Source of the DNA: Isoetes taiwanensis
Lineage: Eukaryota > Streptophyta > Lycopodiopsida > Isoetales > Isoetaceae
Direction: 5' to 3'
DNA: 64,000 nt
NCBI GenBank assembly: GCA_021234155.1
Contig: JAJEKV010000091.1
Coordinates: forward strand, 248,001-312,000
Both the position numbers and the translations under genes were made by a program. The notes beneath the pieces were generated by a model that did no database searches, was not told the origin of the DNA, and saw only the letters and a list, made by a program, of their open reading frames with translations. Of this stretch, positions 11,045 through 21,456 are shown one piece after another (within the stretch, counting starts at the first letter, position 1; each line of letters opens with the position of its first letter).

Positions 11045-11530
11045 GATTTAATGGTGTCCCACTAATGATATCCAAAATGGGGGGATAATGTTAGGATATT
11101 GCATAGTCTTGCCATTTTATAATGCTTGGGGATTTGTTGCAATGGTCCTATTCCCCATAAACAATTACATCTCAAATTCTTAATGGTCTAAATTATACCA
11201 AGATGTAGGAAGCGGTTTAATGGTGTTCCACTAACGATATCCAAAATGGGGGAATAATGTTAGGATATTGCATGGTCTTGCCATTTTAATGCTTGGGGAT
11301 TTGTTGCAATGGTCCTATCCTCCATAAAAAAATACATCTCACAATTCTTAATGGTTTGTTATGCAAAAATGTAGGCGTGGTTTAATGGTCTTTCTCTAAC
11401 AATATCCAAAATGTTAGGATATTGTTAGGATTTTTCTAAATGATCCTATGACATTAATGCTTAGGGATTTGTTGCGCGGGCCCTGCACTCCCTCAAGGAA
11501 TACAAATCAAATTCTTGATGGTTTTGTTAT
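11045..11530 (+). repeat. Tandem repeat of about 167 bp, three copies
   Basis: The landmark (A)CTAA(T/C)GATATCCAAAATG occurs at 11061, 11230 and, diverged, at 11395. Each is followed by GTTAGGATATTG, ATGCTTGGGGATTTGTTG and ATTCTTAATGGT. No coding potential is apparent. Confidence 0.9.
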
Positions 11531-11589
11531 GCAAAAATAGGTGTTAAGTAATTGAAGTAGTTGAAGTAACTTGTCTTACATGGAATACT

Positions 11590-12110
11590 AGTATAAGGAC
11601 ATGTGATCGTGCACGTGCAGCAAATCGTGCACATGTAGCAAATCAAGTACTCTGTCCTACCACTATAAAGACCCGTGATATGGAAGGATAGGACATGTAG
11701 AGAATCAAGTATTCTTTCCTACTTCTATAAAGACATGTGACAATAGAAGTATTACACATGTCGTAATTCATGTATTCTTTCCTACAATGCCTTAGCAAAT
11801 AAAGTACTCTGTCCTACTACTATAAAGACATGTGACATGGAAGCATACGACATGTAGAGAATCAAGTATTCTTTCCTACTTCTATAAAGACATGTGACAA
11901 TAGAAGTATTACACATGTCGTAATTCATGTATTCTTTCCTACAATGCCTTAGCAAATAAAGTACTCTGTCCTACTACTATAAAGACATGTGAATGGAAGT
12001 ATAGGACATGTAGAGAATCAAATATTATTTCCTACATCTATAAAGACATGTGACAATAGAATTATTAGACATGTAGAAATTCAAATATTCTTTCCTACAG
12101 TGGATTGTAT
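11590..12110 (+). repeat. Tandem repeat of about 157 bp, three copies
   Basis: AGTACTCTGTCCTAC occurs at 11646, 11803 and 11960. Each copy contains two sub-repeats of the form TATAAAGACATGTGA ... ATTCTTTCCTAC, so there is also an internal period of about half the unit. ACATGT hexamers recur throughout. Confidence 0.9.
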
Positions 12111-12316
12111 TATAAAATGACATGTCACAATAGAAGAAACTACAAAACAACAGTGGATGTTTTAGTCCACTGAAAAAAGAACACCATTATCGAACAAAAA
12201 AATACCTCCACAAATCCACATGTAGGATTCTTTGAAAACAGGACATGTAGACCTACCAAAACTGATGTTTTCAACAGTGGACCAAAAACTGGGGTGAGTG
12301 TGATGTTCCTGTTTTT

Positions 12317-12378
12317 ATATATCTAAAGTGTCCCCTAAAATGAGCGAGCGATCTCATCCCAGGGGGCACTTTAGATAC
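12317..12378. repeat. Hairpin element 1
   Basis: TATCTAAAGTGTCCCCT and AGGGGGCACTTTAGATA form a stem of about 17 bp with one mismatch around a 25-bp loop. Confidence 0.75.
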
Positions 12379-12463
12379 ACAAAACAGGAGAAGCAAAAGA
12401 GACTAAGCCAGCCAGGATCTTGTTTTATGTCGGGCTTACTCCCTTTTCGAGTTTCCTGCTTGA

Positions 12464-12518
12464 GGTATCTAATTCGCCACCGAGTGGCGATGTCATCCTA
12501 GGGGGGCAAATTAGATAC
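12464..12518. repeat. Hairpin element 2, related to element 1
   Basis: GTATCTAATTCGCC and GGGGGGCAAATTAGATAC form a second stem. The outer bases (TATCTAA/TTAGATA) match element 1. A following AGACTAAGCCAGGC(TTACTC) block also occurs after element 1, so the pair is a tandem duplication of about 140 bp. Confidence 0.75.
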
Positions 12519-13081
12519 AATAAACAGAAAACGAAGGAGACTAAGCCAGGCTTACTCTCTTTTCGAGCTACCTATAAGTGCTCACCTGTAAGTGCCTCAG
12601 TAGCTTGAAGTTGCTTTTGATCCTCCCTACTCACACCTAAGGCTTGTACCCATGCTGTAGAAAATTCATGACAGCAATTCTCAATGCAACAGTGATTACA
12701 AATCCTGCAAAGTGAGCATAAAATTTGTCAATGAGAATACAATTATACTAAGCACTTCAGAATTTTGTTATGAAGTACCTCAAGAATTTGAAAGCGACAT
12801 GGAAGATGGTATTGGTGGCGCATTCAAACAATCAAAGTTGGTAGTGGTTTCCCCATCCACTGGAGGATCTTGCCACAGAATGGACAGCCACTACCATAAT
12901 CTTCAGCCTTATCAAGGTCTGGAAGTAGTGGATCCAAGACAAATAAAGGAAGACGGTCCTTGCAAGACAGAAACCTCTCTAACCTTGGTTCCAGCACTTT
13001 CAATGCTGTTGTGTCTGCTTCCCCCGGGACAGATGCCATTAAGCTCCTCGATTTTTTGTCCGCTCAAGTTACGGTAATAGT

Positions 13082-14578
13082 TCAAATTTCAGCCTCTGTA
13101 TCTTGGCATATAGCCCGAATACCGTCTGCACGACTTGGTTTATCCTTAATCATTCCTTCCCATTTTTTTAAATCTTTATTCATCTTCTCGGTCTGGAACT
13201 CAAGTTGCTGAACCTTCATTTGTAGCACCTGCAGGCTTTGATCACAAGTTTGCAACCTTGCCTTACACTGAATCACTTCTGATCTTGTAGAGTTGATCCA
13301 TTCTCCCAGTGTCTTGTTGAATTCATCTGGAAAGTAATCCAAGGTTAGTACCACATGTGGTGCCTGTTGTGTCACTGGTGCCACATGCCACACCACATAT
13401 GGCACCACAATGCACCCAAGGCACCACATATGGCAATCCATTACTTCGCACCACAAATGGCGTCAAAGACACCACATGTGGTGCAAAATGTGGATCCATA
13501 GTGGTGCCACATTAGACACCACATGTGGCACCACAATGCATGTAAGGCACCACATCCAACAGCATCCACCACCCCATATGTGGCAGATAGCGTGGTGCAA
13601 TATTTAGCGCAGCAGTTGGCACCACATATGGCAGACAATCCACCATTCACAAGTATCACCATATCTAACATCACATATGACACTAAGTATAGAAACATAT
13701 GGAAGCCAATTCACTATTCAGATAAGGTACCACGTTTGGTACTATATGTGACACTACATATGCTACAAACTACATTATTAACATATAACTGGCACCATAT
13801 GACTGTCCTGTAACACATTTGGAGCTACATACTACTGTGAACTGAAATTATCCACCACAACTCGAAACTAGCAGCACAAATTTCCTACACATAACTTACA
13901 ACACACCCAAATGAAGAAGTAAGTGGTGTACCTGATTGTTCAAGCTTGCTAGACCTTGCTGGAAAATAACAGTTCCAATATTAAATTGCATCATATGGTG
14001 GTTCCGGAAAAGAAGATTTTTCAAATTGATTTTTTCCCGAGATTCTTCTTACAGCTTGAGGAGGCTTGAATTGTGGCCTAGTCATTTCAAGAGAGGAAGC
14101 ATCATCTGTGGCAGGTTGCTCTGCTTCCTCAATATTTGAAATGATTGCATGCTTCCTCTTACGTTGGGGACGGAGAGGCTTGGACCCTTTTTCTCTTAAC
14201 TGTTGCCAGAAACTCAACCAATTTATTTCTTTTCCTTTTGTGTGAAGGTAATACGCAACAGCCATAGTCTGTGAGGCCATGCCTCCCCAGTGCACACTTC
14301 CCACTTTGTGATTTTTTTGTAAAGGCACATATATTCATTATACCTCTCCTTGCTCATATTCTTCAACCTGCATGATGAAACAAAACAATATTCTAAACAA
14401 CAGAGAATCATGGGCATCCCCGAATCTAGAATGCAACCCACCTGTAAGTGGATTTTCCTAATACTTTCGGTCCCCAAACAGACTCGATTTCTTCTTGTGT
14501 GGCGTAATGCTTTTCTTGCCTGTACATTTCCTTGTAGGTGTATCCCGTGGCATTCAAGTCCGGTATGATCAGAGCCAT
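13082..14578 (-). pseudogene. Unrecognised multi-exon gene, frameshifted
   Basis: A plausible first exon begins with ATG at 14578 and ends at 14442 with a good donor (CAG|GTGGGT); an in-frame stop lies upstream. It joins in phase to an exon starting at 14367 (ATGCAG|GTTGAAG), which reads LKNMSKERYNEYMCLY and then breaks at an A7 run (T7 at 14313-14319 on the plus strand). The neighbouring frame continues 14328-13981 with a basic stretch PQRKRKHA that could act as a nuclear signal. A later block at 13082-13340 (acceptor CCAG at about 13333) encodes a coiled-coil-like segment (TCDQSLQVLQMKVQQLEFQTEK). The intron between holds the CCACATGTGG array. I do not recognise the family; it could be a host gene with an assembly indel or a transposon-borne gene. 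Confidence 0.35.
13340..13770. repeat. Array of palindromic CACCACATGTGGTG-type units
   Basis: Nine or more variants of (G)CACCACATGTGGTGC and CACCACATATGGC recur at irregular 20-40 bp spacing, many being perfect palindromes of 10-14 bp. The Cys/Trp/His-rich frames on both strands are repeat translations. The CCACAT core resembles the array at the start of the window. Confidence 0.8.
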
Positions 14579-14603
14579 TTCGTGATCGATCTTCTTGCCA
14601 GAA

Positions 14604-14738
14604 ATCAGAAATGGTCTTGCCGGATTAAGGGAGCGTGATCAGAGTTTTTGAGGGAAAATGAAAATTCAGAATCAGAAATGGTCTTGCCGGATTAAGGGAG
14701 CGTGATCAGGGTTTTTGAGGGAAAATGATCGTGTACGT
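14604..14738 (+). repeat. 67-bp tandem duplication
   Basis: The segment beginning ATCAGAAATGGTCTTGCCGG and ending TTTTTGAGGGAAAATGA occurs twice, at 14604 and 14671, with almost no differences. It lies just upstream of the possible first exon at 14578 and could disturb its 5' region. Confidence 0.85.
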
Positions 14739-14918
14739 TGCTGAATAAGCCTGAATAAGACTGAAAGGACAAAATTTTGAATAAGTAATCATGTGTATTT
14801 TTGAAAAAATAACTCCCTCTCCCACTACAAATTCGGTAGTTCCCACCACACTTAGCACCCAAAAATGTGGTGCTAAAATGCACGTTTTTGTTCCACTACA
14901 ACATGCTTTCACCCACCA

Positions 14919-15480
14919 TTGTCATGCTTTTGCAACTATTGCATTCAATTCAAGTGGGATAAATGTGTGTATGTGAGTCGAATTGGTGATTGGGAGAACA
15001 GTGAGTTGAGGTTAAAGGAGCCTAGGAATACAGGTGACAACATTGAAAATGAAGAAGAGGCTGAGTTTGATATTGAGGAAGAAGAAGAGGATGAAGATGA
15101 TGTAATGAGTTCCATGATAGAAGTGGGGGATAATTTTCTTTGTAAATCTTTGAAGAAGGTAATGAAGAAGGGGTAGATTTTTATGTGCTTAGGTGCACTG
15201 AAGCAAAGAATACTTTGCTAGAAAATTATAAGGATGGATGGGGGAATGTGTTTGGAGTAGAAGAAGTTATTGTCTCGGGACTTTATTACAAACAAATTCC
15301 GTGTAGTCTAAATTTTGAGTGATGGAGGACAAACTCGAGGCAAGTGTTTATAGCCATCTTGTAAGACTGTCAAAGTTTGACATGTATCTGGATGAAGATG
15401 ACTCTAACATGTATACCATGGATGAAGACACTTGCCAACAAATCATGAGTAGTATTCCAACTACCTCATAGAAGGTAATG
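14919..15480 (+). pseudogene. Acidic coding remnant, unrecognised
   Basis: A frame at 14919-15176 has a strongly acidic segment (DIEEEEEDEDDVMSS) followed by GDNFLCKSLKK. A second acidic segment in another frame at about 15322-15470 (LSKFDMYLDEDDSNMYTMDED) may be a continuation. Stops separate them. The composition resembles the acidic N-terminal parts of some nuclear or transposon proteins, but no domain is identifiable. Confidence 0.2.
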
Positions 15481-15930
15481 GATGAAGTATAATGGATGCA
15501 AACTGCAGGATCAAAAGGTATTTTCCCTTTTTTTTGGTTGTCTTTAGCATGTTCTCGAATCACGCTGCCAAAGACTTAAAGCACTTAAAGCACTTACAAA
15601 GACTTTCATTATGGGCTTTTCCGGGAGGTAGAGTCTTCAAAATTTGATCAGATCTTGGGAGGTTAATTCCTGAATTACGATCTTTGGGAGGTTGGTGAAG
15701 GGATTGGAGGAGATTTGAACAAGAATTGTTGGCGAAGTTGACAGAATTCTTCAAGGCTGGGAGAATTCTCTGTTTCAATTGCCCTTTGTTGTTTTCTCCT
15801 GCCCATTCGCCAGTCTTAATGGCAAATTCTTTAAACCCGAAAATGCATTCAGAATTCTTTTAACCTAGAAGCCGCTGAATCTCCACCTTGATCTACCCGG
15901 TCTCTCCGCTTGGATCCATCTCACAGAAAA

Positions 15931-16679
15931 ATGGCCGAGCTTGATTATTTCTCCTTTTATCCTCCTGCTTGGGATAATTTAACCAAAGACCCGGGCCCAG
16001 ATGGTGTGTTGCCAGTTCTGGATGATCGAGGAGTTCTTGTACACAGGGGTCCCCACAGGCCGAGGTATGTGATCAAGACAAATGCTACATTTGCTCGTGA
16101 ATTGGATTCCCTTAAAAGGCAGTGGCCTCCTACTGCTAGGCTTTTCAAACAATACCTAGAAATCTGAAAAAAAAACTTTGGACCACAGTTGTGACTTTTG
16201 CAGAGGCAAGGCTGTTTGCACAACTCAAGAAATCTGGAAGTGGGTCAGTTGCTAGTTCTTCAGGAACTGGTAAAGGCAAAGGAAAGAGACTTTTTGAGAA
16301 TCTTCTAGCAGATATAGATCATGTCTTGAAGGAAAGTGATAAGAGCAGGTACAATTTAAGGGACCGAGTTGTGCCAGAGAAGGAGAAAAAATGGGCAGTT
16401 GAATTTTGTAAAGCAACTTACCAGTTGGCAGTGTTGTACTACTTCATAGAAAGGAACAACCCTCTCATGACTTCTGCTCAGTTTGATCATTACAGAGAAT
16501 GCTATTACTATCATAGAGGTCAGGCAGATGCTTATGGTAATTTGATTCTGCTAAATATGGCAACCTGCAATCCTGAGTACCTCATTGACAGTGTTGAATG
16601 GTGGAATCACCAAGCGCCGACAATAATCCAGCCTGATTTCTTTGAAGACTTCAAGTACTTAGACACCTACCAATTTTGA
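15931..16679 (+). pseudogene. Unrecognised protein of about 250 aa with one frameshift
   Basis: The ATG at 15931 (MAELDYFSFYPPAWDN; an earlier ATG is at 15910) opens a frame to 16165. The downstream frame, open from upstream of 16191 to the stop at 16679, continues with KKKLWTTVVTFAEARLF. A one-base loss around ACCTAG (about 16153-16158) would join them; I see no splice pair with matching phase. The second part has a Ser/Gly/Lys-rich linker and then an alpha-helical, Tyr-rich region (QFDHYRECYYYHRGQADAYG, residues about 190-210). Non-repetitive coding composition suggests a recently active gene. Function is unknown. Confidence 0.45.
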
Positions 16680-17690
16680 GTAGGCCATCCGTCTTCATCC
16701 TTTTTGTAATTTTGCTCCAATTTTGTAATTTTGCAGGCTCAGATGTCTTTTAAATTCGAGCCTGCAGGCTATTGTGTTATTAATGTGAAAAATTTCTCTT
16801 TTTTTCAATTATCTGTGCACCACAGCATTTGATTACTATTCACATTTGTTCTTCAGCATTTGATTACTTTTCAAATTAGTTCTACATATCTTGCTTTTAT
16901 TCAGAGTCCAAAAATTCCCAGCTTAGACATGTCTGCAAAAAATTGACTTCGGCCATGGACATTGACCAAATTTTGACCTGGTCAGTGTCATCAATATGAA
17001 CAGGGTCTGATGCAATACTTCAGTCCAAATTCAATCCACATCTTCTCAACTCCTTTGAGTTCCTGCCAAGATTAAAATCATTTGCAAAAGGTTTGGGTTG
17101 TGGCTGTGAGGAGTCTTATAGTCTAAACTATTTTTTCTTGAATTGGGAAAGCATAACATCTGCACAGTTAACTTTGCAATTTCAAGAAAATTCATACGAG
17201 AACACATAATGAAAGAGAATGAAGATATATTACATTGAAGATATATTACTCTCATAGTATCTGTACAAAATGGAGGCAAATCTGCACTCACATAGTTACA
17301 TGCCTCTATGTAACAAAATTGAGGCAATTTACAAAGTTTATACCAGGATCAGGAATCTAAAAACTTCTGTAGATGAACCAACTGGTCTGCACTGAAGACA
17401 TTTCGATAACTACGGGTTGCTAAGTGCTTGGAAGTGCTTTAGGTGCTAAGTGCTTTCGCGTTTTTTTGGGTAGCATTACCATATTTACACCCATAAAGAG
17501 TACATCTTGTACATTTTTTGCAATTTTCTTTTCTCAACATTCAGAAATCACTGATTCGATCATCATAATATCTCACGTCCATAGCTCTCATGATTTCGCT
17601 GCTCTCTGCATCAACCTCCTTGTGCTTCGAATAATTCCTTAGTGTTTTGCATCTTGTTGCCATTTAGCTTTGCTATTCGTTTGAGGGAAA
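16680..17690. other. No gene seen
   Basis: Duplicated CAATTTTGTAATTTTGC (about 16705-16740) and AGCATTTGATTACT(A/T)TTCA (about 16825-16875) segments occur just after the stop of the preceding frame and may be its 3' flank. Nothing else is supportable. Confidence 0.4.
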
Positions 17691-18740
17691 GGTCCCACTG
17701 AGTTTCTAGTCTTTGTTATGAAATTACCCTAGGAACAAATTGCATGGCCCGTATTGCCAAAGAAAGAAACATAAATGCTCTACATGGCAATATTATCCAA
17801 GCATCACCTGGGCTAATCAACTACGAATGTGTAGAACATGAGCAATTTTGGAGCGCCTTGGAGAAGGGGTGGTCTTCTGCCCATGAAACTTGCTCCCTAG
17901 TATAATGTCAATGTTTTAGGTCTATTGGCAGAGCCAATTCACAGTTCAAGAGTGGGGAAGTTTCCTTTTCGTCACCAGGGCTTTGGAAGATGACTTTTGG
18001 GGCATGCTGCTTCCAGGGGGTTTTTCGGGATCTGTCTTCTAGCATCAAGACCCTCCCTCTATGTGATGGCATGGTGCAAGATCCTAATCGAATCTGATAT
18101 AGGCAAAGGTGTCAGAACAACTACCCCCATCCGAGTTGTTGAGCAGCCAATCTGACACCCTTCCCCAAGTTGCGCGGTTGCGTCATCTGAGGGAAGAGGC
18201 TCTATAGACACTAGGAGACAAACCCAAAAAAAGTTCTCGAGGTAGACTTTCTTGACAACACTCCTTTGAGTTGCCGTATGCTCATGCCTTCCATTTTGAA
18301 GTTCGGTTCCCCTATCCGACCGTTGAATCCTCCATGCAAGAACGTTGCTTCAAACAAGTAAAAAAAAAATCCAAGATCTATCTAAAAGAATTTATCAAAT
18401 CGTGAAGCATCTTGTAGGCAACAAGGTAGAAACCCAAATGTTTTGTCATTCGGGCAATACAAAGGTTCCGAAATAGCTTTCGAAGTTGCCATGTTGTCCG
18501 AAATGGCAAAATTATTGGACTAAGCTACAAGGTCAAATTTCATAAGGAAAGAAATACGAACGCCCAACATGGCAGTATTTTGCAGACACCACCTAGGTCA
18601 ATTGACTACGAGTGTGTTTGACGTGAGATATTTTGGTGCTTTTTAGAGATGGGATAGTCTTCTGCATATGGAACTTGGTCCCCAAGGTAATATCGAAATT
18701 TTGGAGTGGAGAAGTTGCCTGTCCATCACAAGGGCCTTTG
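17690..18740 (-). repeat. Two diverged inverted copies of the 0.8-kb repeat
   Basis: AAATTACCCTAGG at 17700 and the following blocks (ACATGAGCAATTTTGGAGCGCC, GGGGTGGTCTTCTGCCCATGAAAC) resemble the 8.3-10.9 kb family. A second, shorter set is visible at 18440-18720 (TTTTGTCATTCGGGCAA, GATAGTCTTCTGCATATGGAACTTGGTCCCC). Order and sequence show inversion and much more divergence than between copies A-D. Confidence 0.6.
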
Positions 18741-18902
18741 AATTATTTTGAGATATGTGTATACAAGGTGGCTTCTCCTTCGAATTTGCCAAAGAATACT
18801 ATGGTGCATGGAAAACGTTCTTGCAATCCAATAAATATTGGGAGAAGTATAAAGCCCTTCGGGGCATGGTCCAGTAGTAGGACCTTAAATTCGCCACTCC
18901 CT

Positions 18903-18935
18903 AGGAAGGAAGGAAGGAAGGAAGGAAGGAAAGAA
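18903..18935 (+). repeat. (GGAA)n microsatellite at a LINE 3' end
   Basis: About seven GGAA units lie immediately beyond the shared 3' module of the minus-strand LINE. On the minus strand this is a (TTCC)n tail. Confidence 0.85.
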
Positions 18936-20823
18936 GGTATTTTTATCGTCCACGGAGACCAATCGGTCTATGGGACCCAATACAAAAGCGCAGCAAGCGG
19001 ATTACTACCCGGATTAAAAAACCCCCTGTGGCAGTAATCAGCCTGCTGACAAACTATTCCAATATACAAAATGCAAAAACACACAAATATATACACTCAG
19101 GCACCGTATCCATAGTGCCTGATCAGCGGGCAGCCAGATGGGGGCAAAGGTGGGCTCGCAGATCCAGTACCTCCTGAATGTATGACCCCAGAGCACGTAC
19201 TGACGGTGTGTTCATCAACAAATGTAGGGGCAAGTCCGGCCGTATTAAGGGAACGTATCTGGCTCGGATCTGACTGAATGCTGGGCAACTCTGGAAAATG
19301 TGAGACTCATCCTCAATGGCACCCGTTTGACAGCACTGACAGAGCCTGTCCTGGCAGGGCTCCCCAATCTACCTGCCCGTCTCGATGCGAAGATGGTGGG
19401 CACCTGTGCGAATGGAGGCAACGAGTCTGCGCTTTTTCAGGGGCTGCGGGCCCCGGGCCAACGCGGGGTTGATGTGCTCCTTGTAATGGGCCGTTTTGAC
19501 CTGCTCTAGAGCGCCGGGGTCCCAGAGCTTGCCAAGGAAGCAAGCGTCCAAGTACTCCCGCAGGCTGTCACGATCGGCCTCTGTGTCCACTTGCACGCAC
19601 CTGTGCTCCTGCACGTTCCATCTGGCAAACCACTGATCTCTCTTACCCCTCCAACAGGCCCTGAGCCACTGCAGGCCCATTGCCACAGCATAACCCAGGT
19701 GCAGGAGCCGAGCACCACCCATATTAACCACTTTCTGAAAATAGACGATGTGTCTATCAAGGGCTGCCCGCTGAAGTGGCAAGAATCCAGTTTCCTGCAG
19801 CAGAATCTGATAGGGGACTGAAGGTTTCACCCCAAGTGCCCGTGCCAAAAATGCCTTCTGCACCTGCTCCAAGTCATTCCAGGTCGCCAAAGAGACGACC
19901 GGGCCCCAAACCTCGACCCCATCTGAAGGGACAGTGCTCGACCAAACAGATGTGGACCGATGGCCCCAATCATAGAGCTCACCGGTGATTGTTGTTCAAG
20001 ATGGCATAAAGCGCTTTCCAAAATTGTCACCCCTGCTGGGATGGACGCCTCCCAACAGAGCGAGGAGGGGAACTCCACCCCTAGGTACTTGTAGGTGGGC
20101 GTGACCTCTATAGGCTGTCCCCGATATGTGAGTGCAGGAGGCGTGGGGTGGCGTGAAGAGGATATGAGAACCACCCTGGTCTTGGCCGATTCACGCCAAG
20201 CATGTTCAGAGCCTGGCGTATCGTGTCTAGGGCATCCGTGATGAGATCGCATAGCTTCGGTGTGTAGGCGGAAGGTCAACATCGGCCCGCGATAGATGAG
20301 CCGGGCGGATGACCCGGTGCAAAAGCCGATGCCATCCCCCCATGTTCGCAAGCCGGGCTCTAACCGGTCAATGTAGAGGCCAAAAGTGTTGATGAGAGGG
20401 GCAGCCCCGCTGACCCCCGATACTACCGGTGAATGCTTGGCCCGCCGCCGCGATCCCCGCCAAAACAACTCTCATACAGCCTGTATATGGCATTCTGGAT
20501 AGGCAGCGGCAGCCCTAGTTGAAGCAGTCTAGCCCATAGCTTTTCCCGGGGGACTGTATCAAAAGCCTTCGCGAAGTCCACAAAGCAGCAATACAAGTCC
20601 TGCCGATGGTTCCGGCTGTCTTCAATCAGTGCCGCAGTGTAAAGATATGGTCAATCGTTGAGTGGCGGGGTCTAAAGCCTGCTTGTGTGAGGGCTCGCAC
20701 ATCTGCTGCCTCTGCCCATAAGGGTTCAAGTATGACCAACATCAGTCTAGTAATGAGGAATTTAAAATTCATTGCTCTGACGTTACAAATTTGAGATTGG
20801 CCATATGTAACATGGAGCAACAT
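18936..20823 (-). mobile_element. LINE (non-LTR retrotransposon), 3' half, degenerate
   Basis: Reading the minus strand, 20823-20626 carries the RT motif TQAGFRPRHSTIDHIFTLRH. A further frame near 20.55 kb carries CFVDFAKAFDTVPRE, the conserved (F/Y)xDxxKAFDxV block. Later frames carry LTYRGQPIEVTPTYKYLGVEF (post-RT region) and a 19369-19890 frame of 173 aa beginning MATWNDLEQVQKAFLARALG. A last piece, HIFQSCPAFSQIRARY at about 19.3 kb, ends the ORF. Several frameshifts and loss of a clean catalytic box make it inactive. The locus is distinctly GC-rich compared with its surroundings. Its 3' end is marked by a module at 18946-18983 and the (TTCC)n tail. Confidence 0.85.
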
Positions 20824-21450
20824 CTTGCATAAGATATTGCGGCTTGGAGCGGATTCAGATTGGCTTCCTATGATACATGTGAGTCAAAATTCCAGCTGAT
20901 AGATATCATTACAATGCATTGATCAAGAGCTTTGGGGCCAAAAACAAGCCCTCTTTGGAGCATCGTTTCAGGACACAACCATAGTATATAAGTTTATGAT
21001 AATGTGATAGAGCTAATAGGTATCTACTGAACCAATTTTAGCTGGATCTAGGGTGGGGTTGCCCGCTTTCGCGGATGTACTATACCTTGTGGTACTAGAG
21101 TACCCTTACCTCGCTGTCCCAGTCGCCCTCCCAACGCGTGGTAAGTGACGCTCGTTCGTCACCCCTGGATCCACGCTGCCCCGTACCAGGGAGCCACCTT
21201 TCGCGCACCAGAGTACCCCCCATCGTGGCCATCCCGAGGCATGATTCAATGCTGGGGGCTAGAATTGGCGGGCTAATTCCAGCTATAATTGCCTCGAACG
21301 AGATGGATTATCAAGATTACCCAGCTGGCTCGAGCAATTCCATCAACAATTTCTCAATCCGGCCAAGAATCAAGCCTGTCTCCTATTTTCGCTGCACACT
21401 GGAGCGATGGGGCCTGACCACAGATCGATGCCACAGTTCCGAGCACTGGC
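20824..21450. other. No supportable gene
   Basis: This is a transition from LINE to GC-richer sequence. A 110-aa frame at 21138-21470 overlaps the antisense of the next element's 5' region and carries no domain. Confidence 0.35.
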
Positions 21451-21456
21451 AGACCA

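Noticed and set aside
13410-13813. His/Thr-rich and Cys-rich ORFs on both strands
   Set aside because: They are translations of the palindromic CCACATGTGG array.
16062-16202. Intron (donor CCGAG|GTATGT, acceptor TTTTGCAG) explaining the frame change at 16.15 kb
   Set aside because: Both acceptors available, CCACAG and TTTTGCAG, leave the wrong phase, and the removed part looks coding. A single-base loss is simpler.
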